Of a DNA stretch of 64,000 bases, positions 42,959 through 51,748 are shown one piece after another. Origin of the DNA: Nocardia sp. BMG111209 (GTDB lineage: Bacteria; Actinomycetota; Actinomycetes; Mycobacteriales; Mycobacteriaceae); the NCBI RefSeq assembly GCF_000381925.1, contig NZ_KB907308.1:1054001-1118000 (forward strand). The letters are read 5' to 3'. The translations under genes were made by a program, and so were the position numbers. How positions within the stretch are numbered: position 1 is the stretch's first letter; each line of letters starts with the position of its first letter. A model generated the notes under the pieces. It saw nothing but the letters and a program-made list of their open reading frames with translations, was not told the origin of the DNA and did not search any database.

Positions 42959-44212
42959 TCAGGCCGCCGCCAGGCCGTCAGGCGGCACAGCCCAGTCCTT
43001 CCAGACCGCGTCCAGCGCAAGACGCGCGCGCTCATGGCTGTCGTCCAGCAGATGCGCGTAGAACTTCAACGTGAACCCCGGATCGGCGTGGCCGAGGTAC
43101 TCGGCGAGTTCCTTGATCGACACCCCGCGGCCGAGCAGCGTCGAGGCGAACAGGTGACGGAGCGCATGCATCCCGTCTGCGCGATTGACATACGTCAAGC
43201 CGGCCGCGGCAAACGCCGGTTTCCATGCGATCTTCGAGAACAGATCTCCGCTGAACGCTCGCCCGGCCGGATGGACGATCAACAACGGCACCGTCACCAA
43301 CTCTCCGTCAGCACTCCCCCACGGCAGCGTCACAGGCACCGCCGGGAAATCCTCCTGGTATCGGTCTATCTCGTCCAGCAGCGACGACGCCATTGGCGCG
43401 TATCGCGTTTTGCCCCGCTTCGGTAGAGCGAACATCAGCTCACCGTCGACCAGCTTCACCTGTCGCTGTACATGGGCGACCTGGCCGTCACGGTCGATAT
43501 CCAATTCCGGTGAGAAGCCGAGTATTTCGCCCTGCCGGCACCCCAGCCCGGCACCCAGCGGAACCGCGATCTCGTAGCGTTTCTGCATGCCCCCACGAAC
43601 GGCCCGGAGCCGGTCGTGCTTCCAGATCGAGACCTTCGGACTTCTGCGGACGGGACGACGGACCGATTTGGCGTGACAAGGGTTCTCGCGGATCAGCTTG
43701 TCGTCCACTGCCGAATCGAGAACTCCCGCGACGATGTCGAACAAGACTGACTTGTAGTTGTCGGAGTACTTCCGGGCGTCGAGGTCATCCACCCAATCCC
43801 GGAGTTCGGCCGGACCGACACCGCCGAGCCACATGTCTCCGAACACCGGATAAATGCGGTTTTCCAGCCGCCGGCGAAGCACATATCGACTCGCCGGGTC
43901 CGGTGACTGTGCTTTCAGCCAGCTCTCGCCCTGTTGCCGAAACTTCGTCCGGCCCGCCCGCGGGTCGATATATTTGCCTTCACGCTTATCGGATTCGACC
44001 TCGATCAGGAAGTCGTCCGCGCGCTTCTTCTGCTTGTCCGGGAACGACTTCGATCGCTCACGGCCGTACGGGTCGATGTACCGGACCCGGTAGCGCAGAC
44101 CCGAGCCGTACAGCTCAGTCCGCTCCAATTCCGGCCGGCCGCGTCCATTGAGCACCGGGTCCCCGGATTCATTGCGCTTCGGCCGGAACCACCGATCCTC
44201 AATGTGTCCCAT
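42959..44212 (-). CDS. AICE tyrosine integrase
   Basis: A 417-residue tyrosine recombinase: arm-binding N-terminus (RYRVRYIDPYGRERSKSFPD), core-binding domain (about 85-165), catalytic domain with Arg in GLGCRQGEILGF, MHALRHLFAS (H-x-x-R), YLGHADPGFT and the Tyr in LKFYAHLLDD. Family length and order are normal. Its start overlaps the xis stop by one base, and its 3' end faces attL. It should catalyse recombination at the fadE23 3' end. Confidence 0.93.
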   Translation of the reverse strand: MGHIEDRWFRPKRNESGDPVLNGRGRPELERTELYGSGLRYRVRYIDPYGRERSKSFPDKQKKRADDFLIEVESDKREGKYIDPRAGRTKFRQQGESWLKAQSPDPASRYVLRRRLENRIYPVFGDMWLGGVGPAELRDWVDDLDARKYSDNYKSVLFDIVAGVLDSAVDDKLIRENPCHAKSVRRPVRRSPKVSIWKHDRLRAVRGGMQKRYEIAVPLGAGLGCRQGEILGFSPELDIDRDGQVAHVQRQVKLVDGELMFALPKRGKTRYAPMASSLLDEIDRYQEDFPAVPVTLPWGSADGELVTVPLLIVHPAGRAFSGDLFSKIAWKPAFAAAGLTYVNRADGMHALRHLFASTLLGRGVSIKELAEYLGHADPGFTLKFYAHLLDDSHERARLALDAVWKDWAVPPDGLAAA

Positions 44213-44397
44213 TACGCCGCCACCTCAACGCCGACCCATGACCGCACCTTCGCCGGGTCGTACCGCAAATGCCGACCGACCTTCCGCACCGGAGGCCCCT
44301 CGTTCAGCCAACTCCATTGGTACAGAGTCTTTTTCGGAATCTGGAGGAAGTACGCCGCCTCATCCACCGTCCACAACCGGTTCTCCGGTAGCTCCAT
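44212..44397 (-). CDS. AICE excisionase (Xis)
   Basis: A 61-residue winged-helix excisionase: RLWTVDEAAYFLQIPKKTLY, then WLNEGPPVRKVGRHLRYDP, the wing, and KVRSWV. The short start at 44397 is chosen by family length. Eleven bases downstream of the replication gene and overlapping int, the order seen in pSAM2 (repSA-xis-int). Confidence 0.9.
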   Translation of the reverse strand: MELPENRLWTVDEAAYFLQIPKKTLYQWSWLNEGPPVRKVGRHLRYDPAKVRSWVGVEVAA

Positions 44398-44408
44398 CTC
44401 TCCAACTC

Positions 44409-46199
44409 CTACGCCGCGACCGGCATGCTCGAAACCTGTTGCAAACCAGGCGAACCCATGAGGCCGAGTGCCTCGTTGTAGTCGTTCTGCCACATCGACC
44501 GCTGGGCGATTGCCGAGAAGATGAGTTGCTCTCGCGTCGGCACATCGGGGTCGGACGTGTCGGTCAGGCGGACGATCCAGCCCTCCGATTGCTCCTGCTT
44601 CGCTTTGCCGACCGCCGCCAGGACCCGGCGGACGAACTCGATCCGGTCCGCCTTGTGATCGGGCAGGGTCTTGTTGCTCCACCGCCGCGACACCAGCACC
44701 CGGCGCCCACGCAGGCCGAGAGTGTCGCGGCGGTGTGCCTTGCCCTTGCAGCGGCCCGGCTGGGTCTTGGCATTCGCGTTCCGCGGGGAGATGCCGTATC
44801 GCAGCCACACCCCGCACGAAGGGGAGCAGGGCGTGCGCTGCAATTCCGCGTGCAATCGCTCGTAGTGCCGGCGGGTCCGTTCGTTCGGTGCTTCGAGGAC
44901 TTCCCCGATGGACTTCGTGAGGTACTTGGTCAGATAGCCGATCAGGCGGTTCGCGTCCTTGGTACCGCCGAGCACACCTTTGGCCTTGTTCGGCCGCACC
45001 GGACCACGTTCGCCGTCCGCATCGAGGTCAGCGCCGTCGATGTCGACGGCTTTCGTCTGGACACCCCAGCGGACCACGTGCGCCGGTTCCACCTCGTCCA
45101 CGGCGTCCATTACGGCTTTGGCGTGGTCGAAGGTGGTCAGTGCGTGGCCGGTGTCCGGATCCACGAACCCGTCCGCCCGGTAGTCCCAGACCGGCATCCG
45201 GTCGTCGCTGTAGACCTCGTGGTCGAAGTGCGGCCACCACAACTGGTGATACGTCCCCGCCAGCAGCTCCGCGATCACCGCATGCGGGTCCGTGCCGCGG
45301 GCAGCGATATGCGCGTGCGGGGCGCCACGGCGCTGCGGTTCCACCGTCGCGAAGTACTGCACATCCCGGCCGGTAACCCGCCGCCAGTTCTGGACGGTCC
45401 GGTCGAACAGCATCGGGAAGAAAATCGCGTCCCGCGCCGCTCGCCGGTAGTCGTAGGTGTCGGGGTCGACCGGCGAACCGTCCCCGCACACCTCACCTTG
45501 CTTGTTGACCGCACCGTCGGCGTGGCAACGGCCGTAGGAACCGAGGGTCGCGGTAAGGAACGTCGACGGCTGATACTTGCCCGCATACCTCCGGCCCACC
45601 GTCTGTTTCGAGACCTTTTTCCGAGGCAGGTTGGGGAAGTCCTGCCGGCGGCGCGTCGACTTCACCGACCTGGGCTTCGATTCCGCGTCGATGCCGGGGA
45701 TACGGCCCCGCAATCCCGACTCGCGGAGTTCCCGGTCGAGATCCGCGATGACCTCGCGGAAACCCTGAGCGGTCTGCTCATCGTCGGCGGCACGGGCAGC
45801 TTTGTATTCGGCGAGCAGGTCCGCCCGCGCGGTCAGCAGTTCGGTCTGGTGCTCGGTCGGCGGCCGTATCGCGTCGTCGGGTTCGGTGAGCATGTGCCAG
45901 CCCTCGTTGCACTGGGTCACCCGCAGCGCCTTGGCCTTCTGCGCGCAGGCCGGGCACTCGGATGCACGTGTCGTCTTGCACGCTGCCGCAATGTATTTGG
46001 ACTCGCCGGACTCCGGCCGGAAGCCCCGCATCGGGATCGGCCGCTTGCACACCTTGTACTTCTCGGCGGCGGCCTGGGCGACTTCGACGATGTTCGGCAT
46101 GGCGCGCCGCTCCGCCGCCGTCAACCGGTCACCAGAGGCGACGGCCGGGTTCACGGCGTCGTCTGAGACCGCGTGGTTCGTCGCTGGCGAGTCGGTCAT
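44409..46199 (-). CDS. RepSA-like rolling-circle replication initiator
   Basis: A 596-residue initiator. Cys pairs near the N-terminus (CKTTRASECPACAQK) may bind zinc. The HUH metal-binding motif is in RRGAPHAHIAARG, following QYFATVEPQ. GYLTKYLTKS, further on, fits the catalytic Tyr-Lys region of RepSA-type proteins. A further Cys group (CSPSCGVWLRYG) follows. Initiates replication of the excised circular form. Start overlaps the upstream membrane-protein stop (ATGA). Confidence 0.87.
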   Translation of the reverse strand: MTDSPATNHAVSDDAVNPAVASGDRLTAAERRAMPNIVEVAQAAAEKYKVCKRPIPMRGFRPESGESKYIAAACKTTRASECPACAQKAKALRVTQCNEGWHMLTEPDDAIRPPTEHQTELLTARADLLAEYKAARAADDEQTAQGFREVIADLDRELRESGLRGRIPGIDAESKPRSVKSTRRRQDFPNLPRKKVSKQTVGRRYAGKYQPSTFLTATLGSYGRCHADGAVNKQGEVCGDGSPVDPDTYDYRRAARDAIFFPMLFDRTVQNWRRVTGRDVQYFATVEPQRRGAPHAHIAARGTDPHAVIAELLAGTYHQLWWPHFDHEVYSDDRMPVWDYRADGFVDPDTGHALTTFDHAKAVMDAVDEVEPAHVVRWGVQTKAVDIDGADLDADGERGPVRPNKAKGVLGGTKDANRLIGYLTKYLTKSIGEVLEAPNERTRRHYERLHAELQRTPCSPSCGVWLRYGISPRNANAKTQPGRCKGKAHRRDTLGLRGRRVLVSRRWSNKTLPDHKADRIEFVRRVLAAVGKAKQEQSEGWIVRLTDTSDPDVPTREQLIFSAIAQRSMWQNDYNEALGLMGSPGLQQVSSMPVAA

Positions 46200-46846
46200 T
46201 CTGCGGTTCCTTCCTGGTTGTCAGTGGGAAGGCCGACCGGTGGTATCCGGGTCGGAGTGGCGAGGGTGTCCCCGCGGCGCAACTCCAGCTGCACCAGTGC
46301 CGGACCGGTGATCGTGGCCCGGCATTCCGTGGCGCCGAAGGCGTGCGCGAGGTGCTCGACGCGGTTCTCGTAGTCAGCGGGGCATTGACCGGGCAGCATC
46401 CGCACCCGCAGCACATCTGCCGCCGTGCCGATGATGACCTGTTGCAGCACAGGAACTCTCGCGATCCCGGCATTCTCGATGGCCAATCCGCAGGCGTACA
46501 GATGGGTGTTCCACCGGTACCGGTAGCGCCACCACACCAGGAACCGGCTCCGCGCGCGGCCGGTCACCCATCGTTCGAACATCTCCGGCCGCTTCCAGCG
46601 CCAGAGCATCAATCCCGCAGCAGACACGCCGAACGCCACAGCAGCCGCCGGCCAACCCCACAGCACACCCGCTGCCGCCACGACGGCCAACGGCAGCGAC
46701 AGCATCGGGAACAACACCGCCCAACAGATCAGGTTGCCGAGAATGGTCGCCAGGCCGAGGAACCCAGCACCGACGACTTCCAGAGCCTGCGGGCCGGTCC
46801 GGGTCGGCTCGACACGGACATGAAGATCAGAGTTGATGGTGGTCAT
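46196..46846 (-). CDS. AICE membrane protein
   Basis: A 216-residue protein with two hydrophobic regions (about 20-50 and 53-80; probably three TM helices) followed by a soluble C-terminal domain of 120 residues. Coupled by four-base overlaps to genes on both sides in the tra-rep-xis-int operon. Proteins in this position of AICEs may help in transfer or spread (Spd); no motif decides it. Confidence 0.65.
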   Translation of the reverse strand: MTTINSDLHVRVEPTRTGPQALEVVGAGFLGLATILGNLICWAVLFPMLSLPLAVVAAAGVLWGWPAAAVAFGVSAAGLMLWRWKRPEMFERWVTGRARSRFLVWWRYRYRWNTHLYACGLAIENAGIARVPVLQQVIIGTAADVLRVRMLPGQCPADYENRVEHLAHAFGATECRATITGPALVQLELRRGDTLATPTRIPPVGLPTDNQEGTAE

Positions 46847-47031
46847 TCGGTCACCCCCGAAATATTGAACAGGGACTGTTGATCTCGACCTGTGGCCTGC
46901 GGCAGGTCTCTCGCGTTGCGTCGCGCGGTCCGATTCTTCGAGCGACGTACCTGATCAGCCGCCGCCTGAACGATCGGATTGACCTGCGAGACAGTAGGTT
47001 TCAAGTATTTCCGATTGCCTTCTGTGGTCAT
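46843..47031 (-). CDS. small basic AICE protein
   Basis: A 62-residue basic protein with a likely DNA- or protein-binding helix (NPIVQAAADQVRRSKNRTAR). ATG at 47031; the longer open frame upstream overlaps the preceding gene. Overlaps the next gene (ATGA at 46843-46846). No family recognised. Confidence 0.55.
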   Translation of the reverse strand: MTTEGNRKYLKPTVSQVNPIVQAAADQVRRSKNRTARRNARDLPQATGRDQQSLFNISGVTE

Positions 47032-47036
47032 GCCGG

Positions 47037-47162
47037 TCACGGTTCCGGCTCGTCGGGGCATTCCACACCGGCCAGGCCGCGGCGTTCGGTCCACTGCCGC
47101 AACCAGATCCGGTCATCGAGATCGGCATCGGCGACATGTTCGAGATAGTCGGTAATGGTCAT
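47037..47162 (-). CDS. 41-residue AICE protein
   Basis: A very short gene, MTITDYLEHVADADLDDRIW then LRQWTERRGLAGVECPDEPE, overlapping the transfer-gene stop (ATGA at 47159-47162) and ending five bases before the next start. The overlaps and the acidic helical composition support it as a real gene of the operon. Function unknown. Confidence 0.55.
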   Translation of the reverse strand: MTITDYLEHVADADLDDRIWLRQWTERRGLAGVECPDEPEP

Positions 47163-48436
47163 GCTGCGGATCCGTTCTCGAAATCGGCGAGGTTGACCGG
47201 CCGCGGGACCGGCTTGTAGGCGGCGACGATGCGATCCACGTCGTCATCGGTGACCAGGAACGCCCGAGCACGCCGGAACCCGGCCGTACCGTCCTCCTGG
47301 ACGAAACAGACACCCGGCGTCGAGTGCGGAATCCGGTCGCAGTGCGAGCCACGGTCACGGGCACCCTGGCCGTGGATCATGGCGACCTGGGTCGGTTCGT
47401 CCATCGCCAGCCCGATCCGGTACGGCAGCAACTGCCGTTGCGGCACGTTCTCCTTCGACGGGTCGATCACGGTCTCGATCACCGAGAACAGCGGCGCCCG
47501 GCCCTGCGACAGCAACAGGCCGTGCGCGCGCTGGAACCGCCGCTGCATCTCCGGTTCGGTGAACGCCGACAACGTCGCGGCCTCATCGATGATCGTGACC
47601 ACCAGCGGGTTGTCCGGGGTCGGAACCGGTTTGCGGACCTTGTCCCCGCGGTACCGCTGGGCGGCCTCCTGCATGTCGGCGACCGTCTCTTCCAGCTGGC
47701 CGACCATCTCTTCCGGTGTGGTGCAGGAGAACCGGGTGCACAGCGGTTCGAGGAAGCCGAGTTCCATACCGCCTTTCGGGTCGATCACCCGCAACTCGAC
47801 ACGACCGGAGCGGATCGCCGGACCCATGCCGTTGACCAGCGACCACAACACCCCCGACTTCCCCGACCCGGTGCGGCCACCGAGCAGGACATGCCGACCC
47901 TGGATCGGGACACTCCACGTGTCGCCGTCTTCGAACACGCCCGCGGGGACCGCCTCCAGGTCCACACCATCGCCGACCACCCGCGGCGCCGAGGCCGGGG
48001 CAGCGAGCGTGTCGAACACACGCACCTGAAGCCGAACGAACCCCGGAAACGCTTGCGTGGCAGTGACTTCCGGGACGCCGATGTATTGGGCCAACGCGTC
48101 GAGGGTGTCCGGGTCGGTCCAGGTCTTCAAGTTCTGGCCACCACGGATCTGAATCTCCACATCCAAGCCGTGACCGGTGTAGACGGCATCGACGACGTGC
48201 GGGAACCCGTCGTCCACCGAGCCCAGGCCCAGCGATTTCCACATGACCCATTCCTGCGCCTGGTCGTAGAAGCACAACACCGCCGGACGCAGCGCGGCCG
48301 GGGCATCGGCGAGGATGTCGGCCACGGTCGGGGCAGCGGCGGTGGGTGTGCGGGACCAGCGCAGCATCCGGGCACCCAGCACCAATGCCGCACCACCGGA
48401 AATCAGCATCGGGGCCAGCTCTGCCGCGGGAATCAT
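47159..48436 (-). CDS. FtsK/SpoIIIE-type conjugative DNA translocase (Tra)
   Basis: A 425-residue transfer protein: N-terminal TM helix (about 5-25), a 150-residue middle domain, then the motor with Walker A GGRTGSGKS and Walker B PLVVTIIDEAA. AICEs transfer double-stranded DNA with a single hexameric translocase of this kind, binding repeats at the clt locus. Somewhat shorter than pSAM2 TraSA-like proteins but all motor motifs are present. Overlaps the upstream gene by four bases. Confidence 0.9.
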   Translation of the reverse strand: MIPAAELAPMLISGGAALVLGARMLRWSRTPTAAAPTVADILADAPAALRPAVLCFYDQAQEWVMWKSLGLGSVDDGFPHVVDAVYTGHGLDVEIQIRGGQNLKTWTDPDTLDALAQYIGVPEVTATQAFPGFVRLQVRVFDTLAAPASAPRVVGDGVDLEAVPAGVFEDGDTWSVPIQGRHVLLGGRTGSGKSGVLWSLVNGMGPAIRSGRVELRVIDPKGGMELGFLEPLCTRFSCTTPEEMVGQLEETVADMQEAAQRYRGDKVRKPVPTPDNPLVVTIIDEAATLSAFTEPEMQRRFQRAHGLLLSQGRAPLFSVIETVIDPSKENVPQRQLLPYRIGLAMDEPTQVAMIHGQGARDRGSHCDRIPHSTPGVCFVQEDGTAGFRRARAFLVTDDDVDRIVAAYKPVPRPVNLADFENGSAA

Positions 48437-48777
48437 CGGGCACCGTCCCCGGTCGGGCGGGACAGTTCACAGAACAAGCGGCACCCCGACGAATCCGCCG
48501 GCGGCAACGGCGGTTCACCGCAGAACATCCAGCAGCCAGGACCGGTCACCGGGGACACCGGCGCCACGGACGAGGCGGGTACAGGCGGAGCGATCGGCGA
48601 GGACGACGTCCCCACAGCAGACGGGACCGGAGTCGACTGCGGATGCGGGACAGTAGGAGTGACATGGTGGGACACCAGCGCCAGGCCGACACCAGCAGCA
48701 ATCACCACCACCCCGATACCGGTCGCGATATTCGGCAGGGCGCCGGGACCGGAGGAAAAACGCACAGGCTCAGACAT
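48433..48777 (-). CDS. small AICE membrane protein with Cys-Phe-Cys repeats
   Basis: A 114-residue protein with one TM helix (GIGVVVIAAGVGLALVSHHV), then a Pro/Ser/Thr-rich extracytoplasmic segment and two similar cysteine motifs (CWMFC and CRLFC) close to the C-terminus, suggesting disulfide-linked surface loops. ATG at 48777. Overlaps the transfer gene start. Confidence 0.6.
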   Translation of the reverse strand: MSEPVRFSSGPGALPNIATGIGVVVIAAGVGLALVSHHVTPTVPHPQSTPVPSAVGTSSSPIAPPVPASSVAPVSPVTGPGCWMFCGEPPLPPADSSGCRLFCELSRPTGDGAR

Positions 48778-48850
48778 CACCCCTCCTCGGGGTGCACAGA
48801 AATGGATCGAAACGAGTTGGGGAACTTCGCGATCGAGCAACCGCGACGAG

Positions 48851-49447
48851 TCACACGCCGGGAGGCCGAGCCGTCAGCGGCAACACGGGCCGTACCACCG
48901 GCACCGGGCGACGACGCACCGCAGCAGCAACGGGAACAGGCGCCGGAGCGGGTGCCGGGGCGACGAGTTCGGGTTCCGGGATCGGTTCCGGCGCAGTCTC
49001 AGTCATCGGATTCGGCACGGGGTCCGGTTGCGTATTTCGGGCGGTGGTGCGCAGCAGCAACGCCAAACCATGAGTGTCGACCAGCAGGCCGACCGGTGCG
49101 ATAGCCGCGACCACCGCGCACGCCCACGCCGGGAGTTCGTGGCCGTTGGCGATCGCATGGAGGCTGTTACCGGCCACCGACACCACCGCGCCGACCACCA
49201 ACACCCCCGTGAACCAACGACGTTCCTGCGACTTCGACAGCACGAGCACCGCCGCCGTGGCCTGGACGATCGTGCCGTCGATGATCAACGGCAACAGCCA
49301 CGCATCCGACGCCGGGACGTGCGCAAGTTTCGCGAGATCCCGCAGAGTCGAGAACGACAGACGGAATGCGGCGGCGCCGACACCGATGATCACCAGGACC
49401 GCGAATATCCGCGCCCACCGCATCGCCCTCTGATTCACGACGATCAC
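48851..49447 (-). CDS. DUF2637 membrane protein of the AICE
   Basis: A 198-residue protein with four TM helices (residues about 12-30, 45-65, 78-100, 105-128) in the DUF2637 pattern, including LLPLIIDGTIVQATAAVLVL, and a C-terminal Pro/Ala/Val-rich disordered tail. DUF2637 proteins are standard members of actinomycete conjugative plasmids and AICEs and are thought to assist spread. GTG start overlaps the upstream stop (GTGA). Confidence 0.82.
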   Translation of the reverse strand: MIVVNQRAMRWARIFAVLVIIGVGAAAFRLSFSTLRDLAKLAHVPASDAWLLPLIIDGTIVQATAAVLVLSKSQERRWFTGVLVVGAVVSVAGNSLHAIANGHELPAWACAVVAAIAPVGLLVDTHGLALLLRTTARNTQPDPVPNPMTETAPEPIPEPELVAPAPAPAPVPVAAAVRRRPVPVVRPVLPLTARPPGV

Positions 49448-49719
49448 GCCACCTTCGGCGACTGCTCGGACACGTCTGCGGACATCTCCGCGGCCAGGTG
49501 CTCCACCGAGTCGTGCAGCATCAAAATCCGGGACAGCGACTCCGCCAGAACACGCGCATCCTCGATCTTCAGGCCCATCGAGGCATCACCACCGGCAAAC
49601 TTCACCAGCACATATGCAGCGATCTGCGCCCCGTAATCGGTGCCGTGCGCAGGCGTGTACTGCGCCTCCACACCGTCGTACTCATGCACATGCAGCGACA
49701 TCCACGACACGACGATCAC
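49444..49719 (-). CDS. small hypothetical AICE protein
   Basis: A 91-residue protein from the GTG at 49719, which overlaps the stop of the Pra-like gene (GTGA); an in-frame ATG is at 49701. The sequence is helical and acidic (LKIEDARVLAESLSRILML, DSVEHLAAEMSADV). No family. The same GTGA coupling is used by the next gene. Confidence 0.6.
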   Translation of the reverse strand: MIVVSWMSLHVHEYDGVEAQYTPAHGTDYGAQIAAYVLVKFAGGDASMGLKIEDARVLAESLSRILMLHDSVEHLAAEMSADVSEQSPKVA

Positions 49720-50162
49720 GCAGCCTTCCCGGCCGCCGGCCGCTTCGCACCCGAGGTGTCGCCCTTGATCCCGGTCGCCCGGTACTGGAAACCCAGGTAC
49801 TTGAACTCGCCCTGCCCCATCACCTTCGGCTCGGCGGTCAACCCCTCCAACTCGATCATCCGCATCCCGGTCCCCGGCACGATCTCCGGAGTCGCCGGAA
49901 CCGGCTGCACCTGCGCGACGAACACGATCTCGAACGACGCCCGCTTCGCCTTGTCCTGATGCGGATCGGTCACCGTCATCTTCCACAACGGCAACCCCGT
50001 CCCCTCCCCCGTCTTCGGATCGATGTCGAACATCTGCTCCGCCATCGCACCCGGCGTCGGGTTGTACTTCGTCATCGCCGAGATCTCCCCCACCCCCACC
50101 AGGCCCTGCGGGAACGCCTCACCGAACGCGATCGGGAACTGATAGCCCTTCTTGATCGCCAT
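49716..50162 (-). CDS. Pra-like activator of replication, integration and excision
   Basis: A 148-residue protein resembling Pra of pSAM2-type elements: N-terminus MAIKKGYQFPIAFGEAFPQG, then the middle GLPLWKMTVTDPHQDKAK, the QPVPATPE linker and MIELEGLTAEPKV. In pSAM2, Pra activates the repSA-xis-int operon and is repressed by KorSA. Here it heads the leftward operon, divergent from a GntR-family regulator, which fits the same circuit. Confidence 0.75.
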   Translation of the reverse strand: MAIKKGYQFPIAFGEAFPQGLVGVGEISAMTKYNPTPGAMAEQMFDIDPKTGEGTGLPLWKMTVTDPHQDKAKRASFEIVFVAQVQPVPATPEIVPGTGMRMIELEGLTAEPKVMGQGEFKYLGFQYRATGIKGDTSGAKRPAAGKAA

Positions 50163-50199
50163 GTCTTCTACCTCCATCGACTCGAGCGCCGGACCACCC

Positions 50200-50290
50200 G
50201 ACAGGACTAGACTACGATAGTTTACTAGTCTTGTCTAGGTGATACATAGAAGACTGCTAGCAACTATGTAACCTAGTCCGTGGTACGGTC
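50200..50290. promoter_or_regulatory. divergent operator/promoter region between pra-like and GntR genes
   Basis: AT-rich for the element. It contains ttgtctag (50231-50238), taacctag (50269-50276) and atagtttact (around 50217). All three recur, partly in inverse orientation, upstream of the second GntR gene (ttgtctag at 53632-53639, ctaggtta at 53561-53568, agtaaactag near 53648). They are probable operator half-sites for the GntR proteins. Confidence 0.55.
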
Positions 50291-50295
50291 TGGTC

Positions 50296-50649
50296 ATGGC
50301 AGACCGGCCACCCAGCGTCGACCCGAGGCCCGTGTATCTGCGGATCGCCGACTCGCTTCGCCACGCTTACGAACCGGGGAAGCAGCTGCCGTCGGTGCCG
50401 GCATTGGCCGCGACCTGGGGAGTGGCCAGGGAGACGATCCGTTCCGCCGTCGAAGTGCTGCGCTCGGAAGGTCTCGTCGTGTCCTGGCGAGGCAAAGGAA
50501 CCTTCTACCAAGCCCGTTCCGAAGACGATTCCGCCGACGATCCGATAGCGCGGCAACTGGCCGCCATACTCACGCGCCTCAGCAGCATCGAGAATCGGCT
50601 TGCCACAGTCGAACAACGCGTCGAGCGCTGCACACTCGACACCGCATGA
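50296..50649 (+). CDS. GntR-family regulator, KorSA-like
   Basis: A 117-residue protein: GntR winged helix at residues 8-75 (PVYLRIADSLRHAYEPGKQL, ARETIRSAVEVLRSEGLVVS then WRGKGTFY) and a short coiled coil (RLSSIENRLATVEQRVE) in place of a ligand-binding domain. Divergent from the Pra-like gene. KorSA of pSAM2 is a GntR repressor of pra and traSA, so an analogous role is expected. Near paralogue of the gene at 53663. Confidence 0.85.
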   Translation: MADRPPSVDPRPVYLRIADSLRHAYEPGKQLPSVPALAATWGVARETIRSAVEVLRSEGLVVSWRGKGTFYQARSEDDSADDPIARQLAAILTRLSSIENRLATVEQRVERCTLDTA

Positions 50650-50745
50650 ACCAGGACCCGACGTAACCACTGTCGTGGCACCCCCTGTAGGTACCAGGGG
50701 TCGAAGTCGGTTACCGGAGCCGCATCGGCAAGGCGCAGACGGCAT

Positions 50746-50790
50746 GAACCCCGATGCCCCGAGGACGGCTCGGTGATGGCATCGGGGTTC
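50746..50790. terminator. bidirectional terminator hairpin
   Basis: Arms gaaccccgatgcc (50746-50758) and ggcatcggggttc (50778-50790) are perfectly complementary over 13 bp. It separates the GntR gene (rightward) from the leftward gene ending at 50831. A weaker accccctg/ccaggggt hairpin lies at about 50682-50702. Confidence 0.7.
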
Positions 50791-50830
50791 CGCTGTTCTC
50801 GTACCGCCGGGGAGGCCGGGGCGAGACGTT

Positions 50831-51145
50831 CTAGAAGGGAGCGGCGATCACGGCCGTATCGGTGGTGGTGAGTCCGTGCTCGCACGCATCGTTCACGCAG
50901 ACGCGGACACCACTACGTTCGAGGATCGCCAGAATGCTCGTGTTCTGCTGCTGCGCCAGCTCCGTGACGGTGGCCTGTAGAGCCATGGCGGCCATGTGGA
51001 CTACGGCGGCAGGTTCTTCCCGCAGGAGTGCCCAGCCGTCCTCGTAGGGGTGTTCGGCCAGTTGCAGCAGCAGTGCGGCGGCGCGGCGGTGGAGGTAGGA
51101 CATGTGATTGTCGTGCAGGACAGCGACAGTGGTGGAGGTGGTCAT
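50831..51145 (-). CDS. hypothetical helical AICE protein
   Basis: A 104-residue protein, largely helical (YLHRRAAALLLQLAEHPYED, MAAMALQATVTELAQQQNTS), with two cysteines (VCVNDACEHG). No family recognised. Last gene of a leftward run beginning at 52038; six bases after the preceding stop. Confidence 0.55.
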   Translation of the reverse strand: MTTSTTVAVLHDNHMSYLHRRAAALLLQLAEHPYEDGWALLREEPAAVVHMAAMALQATVTELAQQQNTSILAILERSGVRVCVNDACEHGLTTTDTAVIAAPF

Positions 51146-51151
51146 CGGCGC

Positions 51152-51748
51152 CTACCGGTCGATTGCCGGCGGGGCGGCTGCGGCGAAGCAGGTGTAGCTG
51201 TGGTGTTTGATCTGGCCGTGCCCGCAGCCGTCGCACCAATGAAGTTCCAGCGACAACCAGGTGGTGAACCACTGCGGGATTCCGGCGCGAACATTCTCCG
51301 GAAGTTCGTACCAGGCCATCCCCCAGGCGCGCCGGCAGATCTGGCAGTCGTACCCGTTGTCGGTCTCGATGGCGTCCAGGACGCTGCGGTGCTGCCCGTC
51401 GACGCTGACGATCTCGAACGTCCGCGAGGCGATGACTTTCTCATCGACATCGGTGTGCAGGGGTCTGAGAGTAGCGGCAGTGGGACGAGCGACGATCGTG
51501 GCGTGCCCGGTCTCGCAGAGGTGGATTTCGACGGTGGTCCACCACGGGAAGACCGGTTCGGTGAGCGTGTAGACGGTGACGGTGTGGAAGTCCTCCTCGC
51601 GGTCGCCGGCGCATTCGGGGGTGCTACACGGCCGGTAGGTGTCGGCGGCAGCACCGTACAGCGGCATCGGTGAGCTCTCGCCCGCGACGGTGAAGCCGAA
51701 GAACATCCGGACCGCTGCGGGTTCGGTAGTGGGGGTGGGGCTGGTCAT
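51152..51748 (-). CDS. cysteine-rich hypothetical protein
   Basis: A 198-residue protein from the ATG at 51748. Contains CxxxxC (CSTPEC), CETGH, CQIC and CDGCGHGQIKHH, a set of potential zinc knuckles. The N-terminus (MFFGFTVAG) and middle are beta-rich. Overlaps the upstream gene by four bases. Function unknown. Confidence 0.55.
   Translation of the reverse strand: MTSPTPTTEPAAVRMFFGFTVAGESSPMPLYGAAADTYRPCSTPECAGDREEDFHTVTVYTLTEPVFPWWTTVEIHLCETGHATIVARPTAATLRPLHTDVDEKVIASRTFEIVSVDGQHRSVLDAIETDNGYDCQICRRAWGMAWYELPENVRAGIPQWFTTWLSLELHWCDGCGHGQIKHHSYTCFAAAAPPAIDR

Noticed and set aside
40146-42959. 937-codon minus-strand ORF
   Set aside because: Antisense to the fadE24 and fadE23 genes; no family similarity.
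47324-49636. 770-codon plus-strand ORF across the AICE transfer operon
   Set aside because: Arg/His/Pro-rich antisense shadow of the FtsK-type, membrane and DUF2637 genes, which have clear families.
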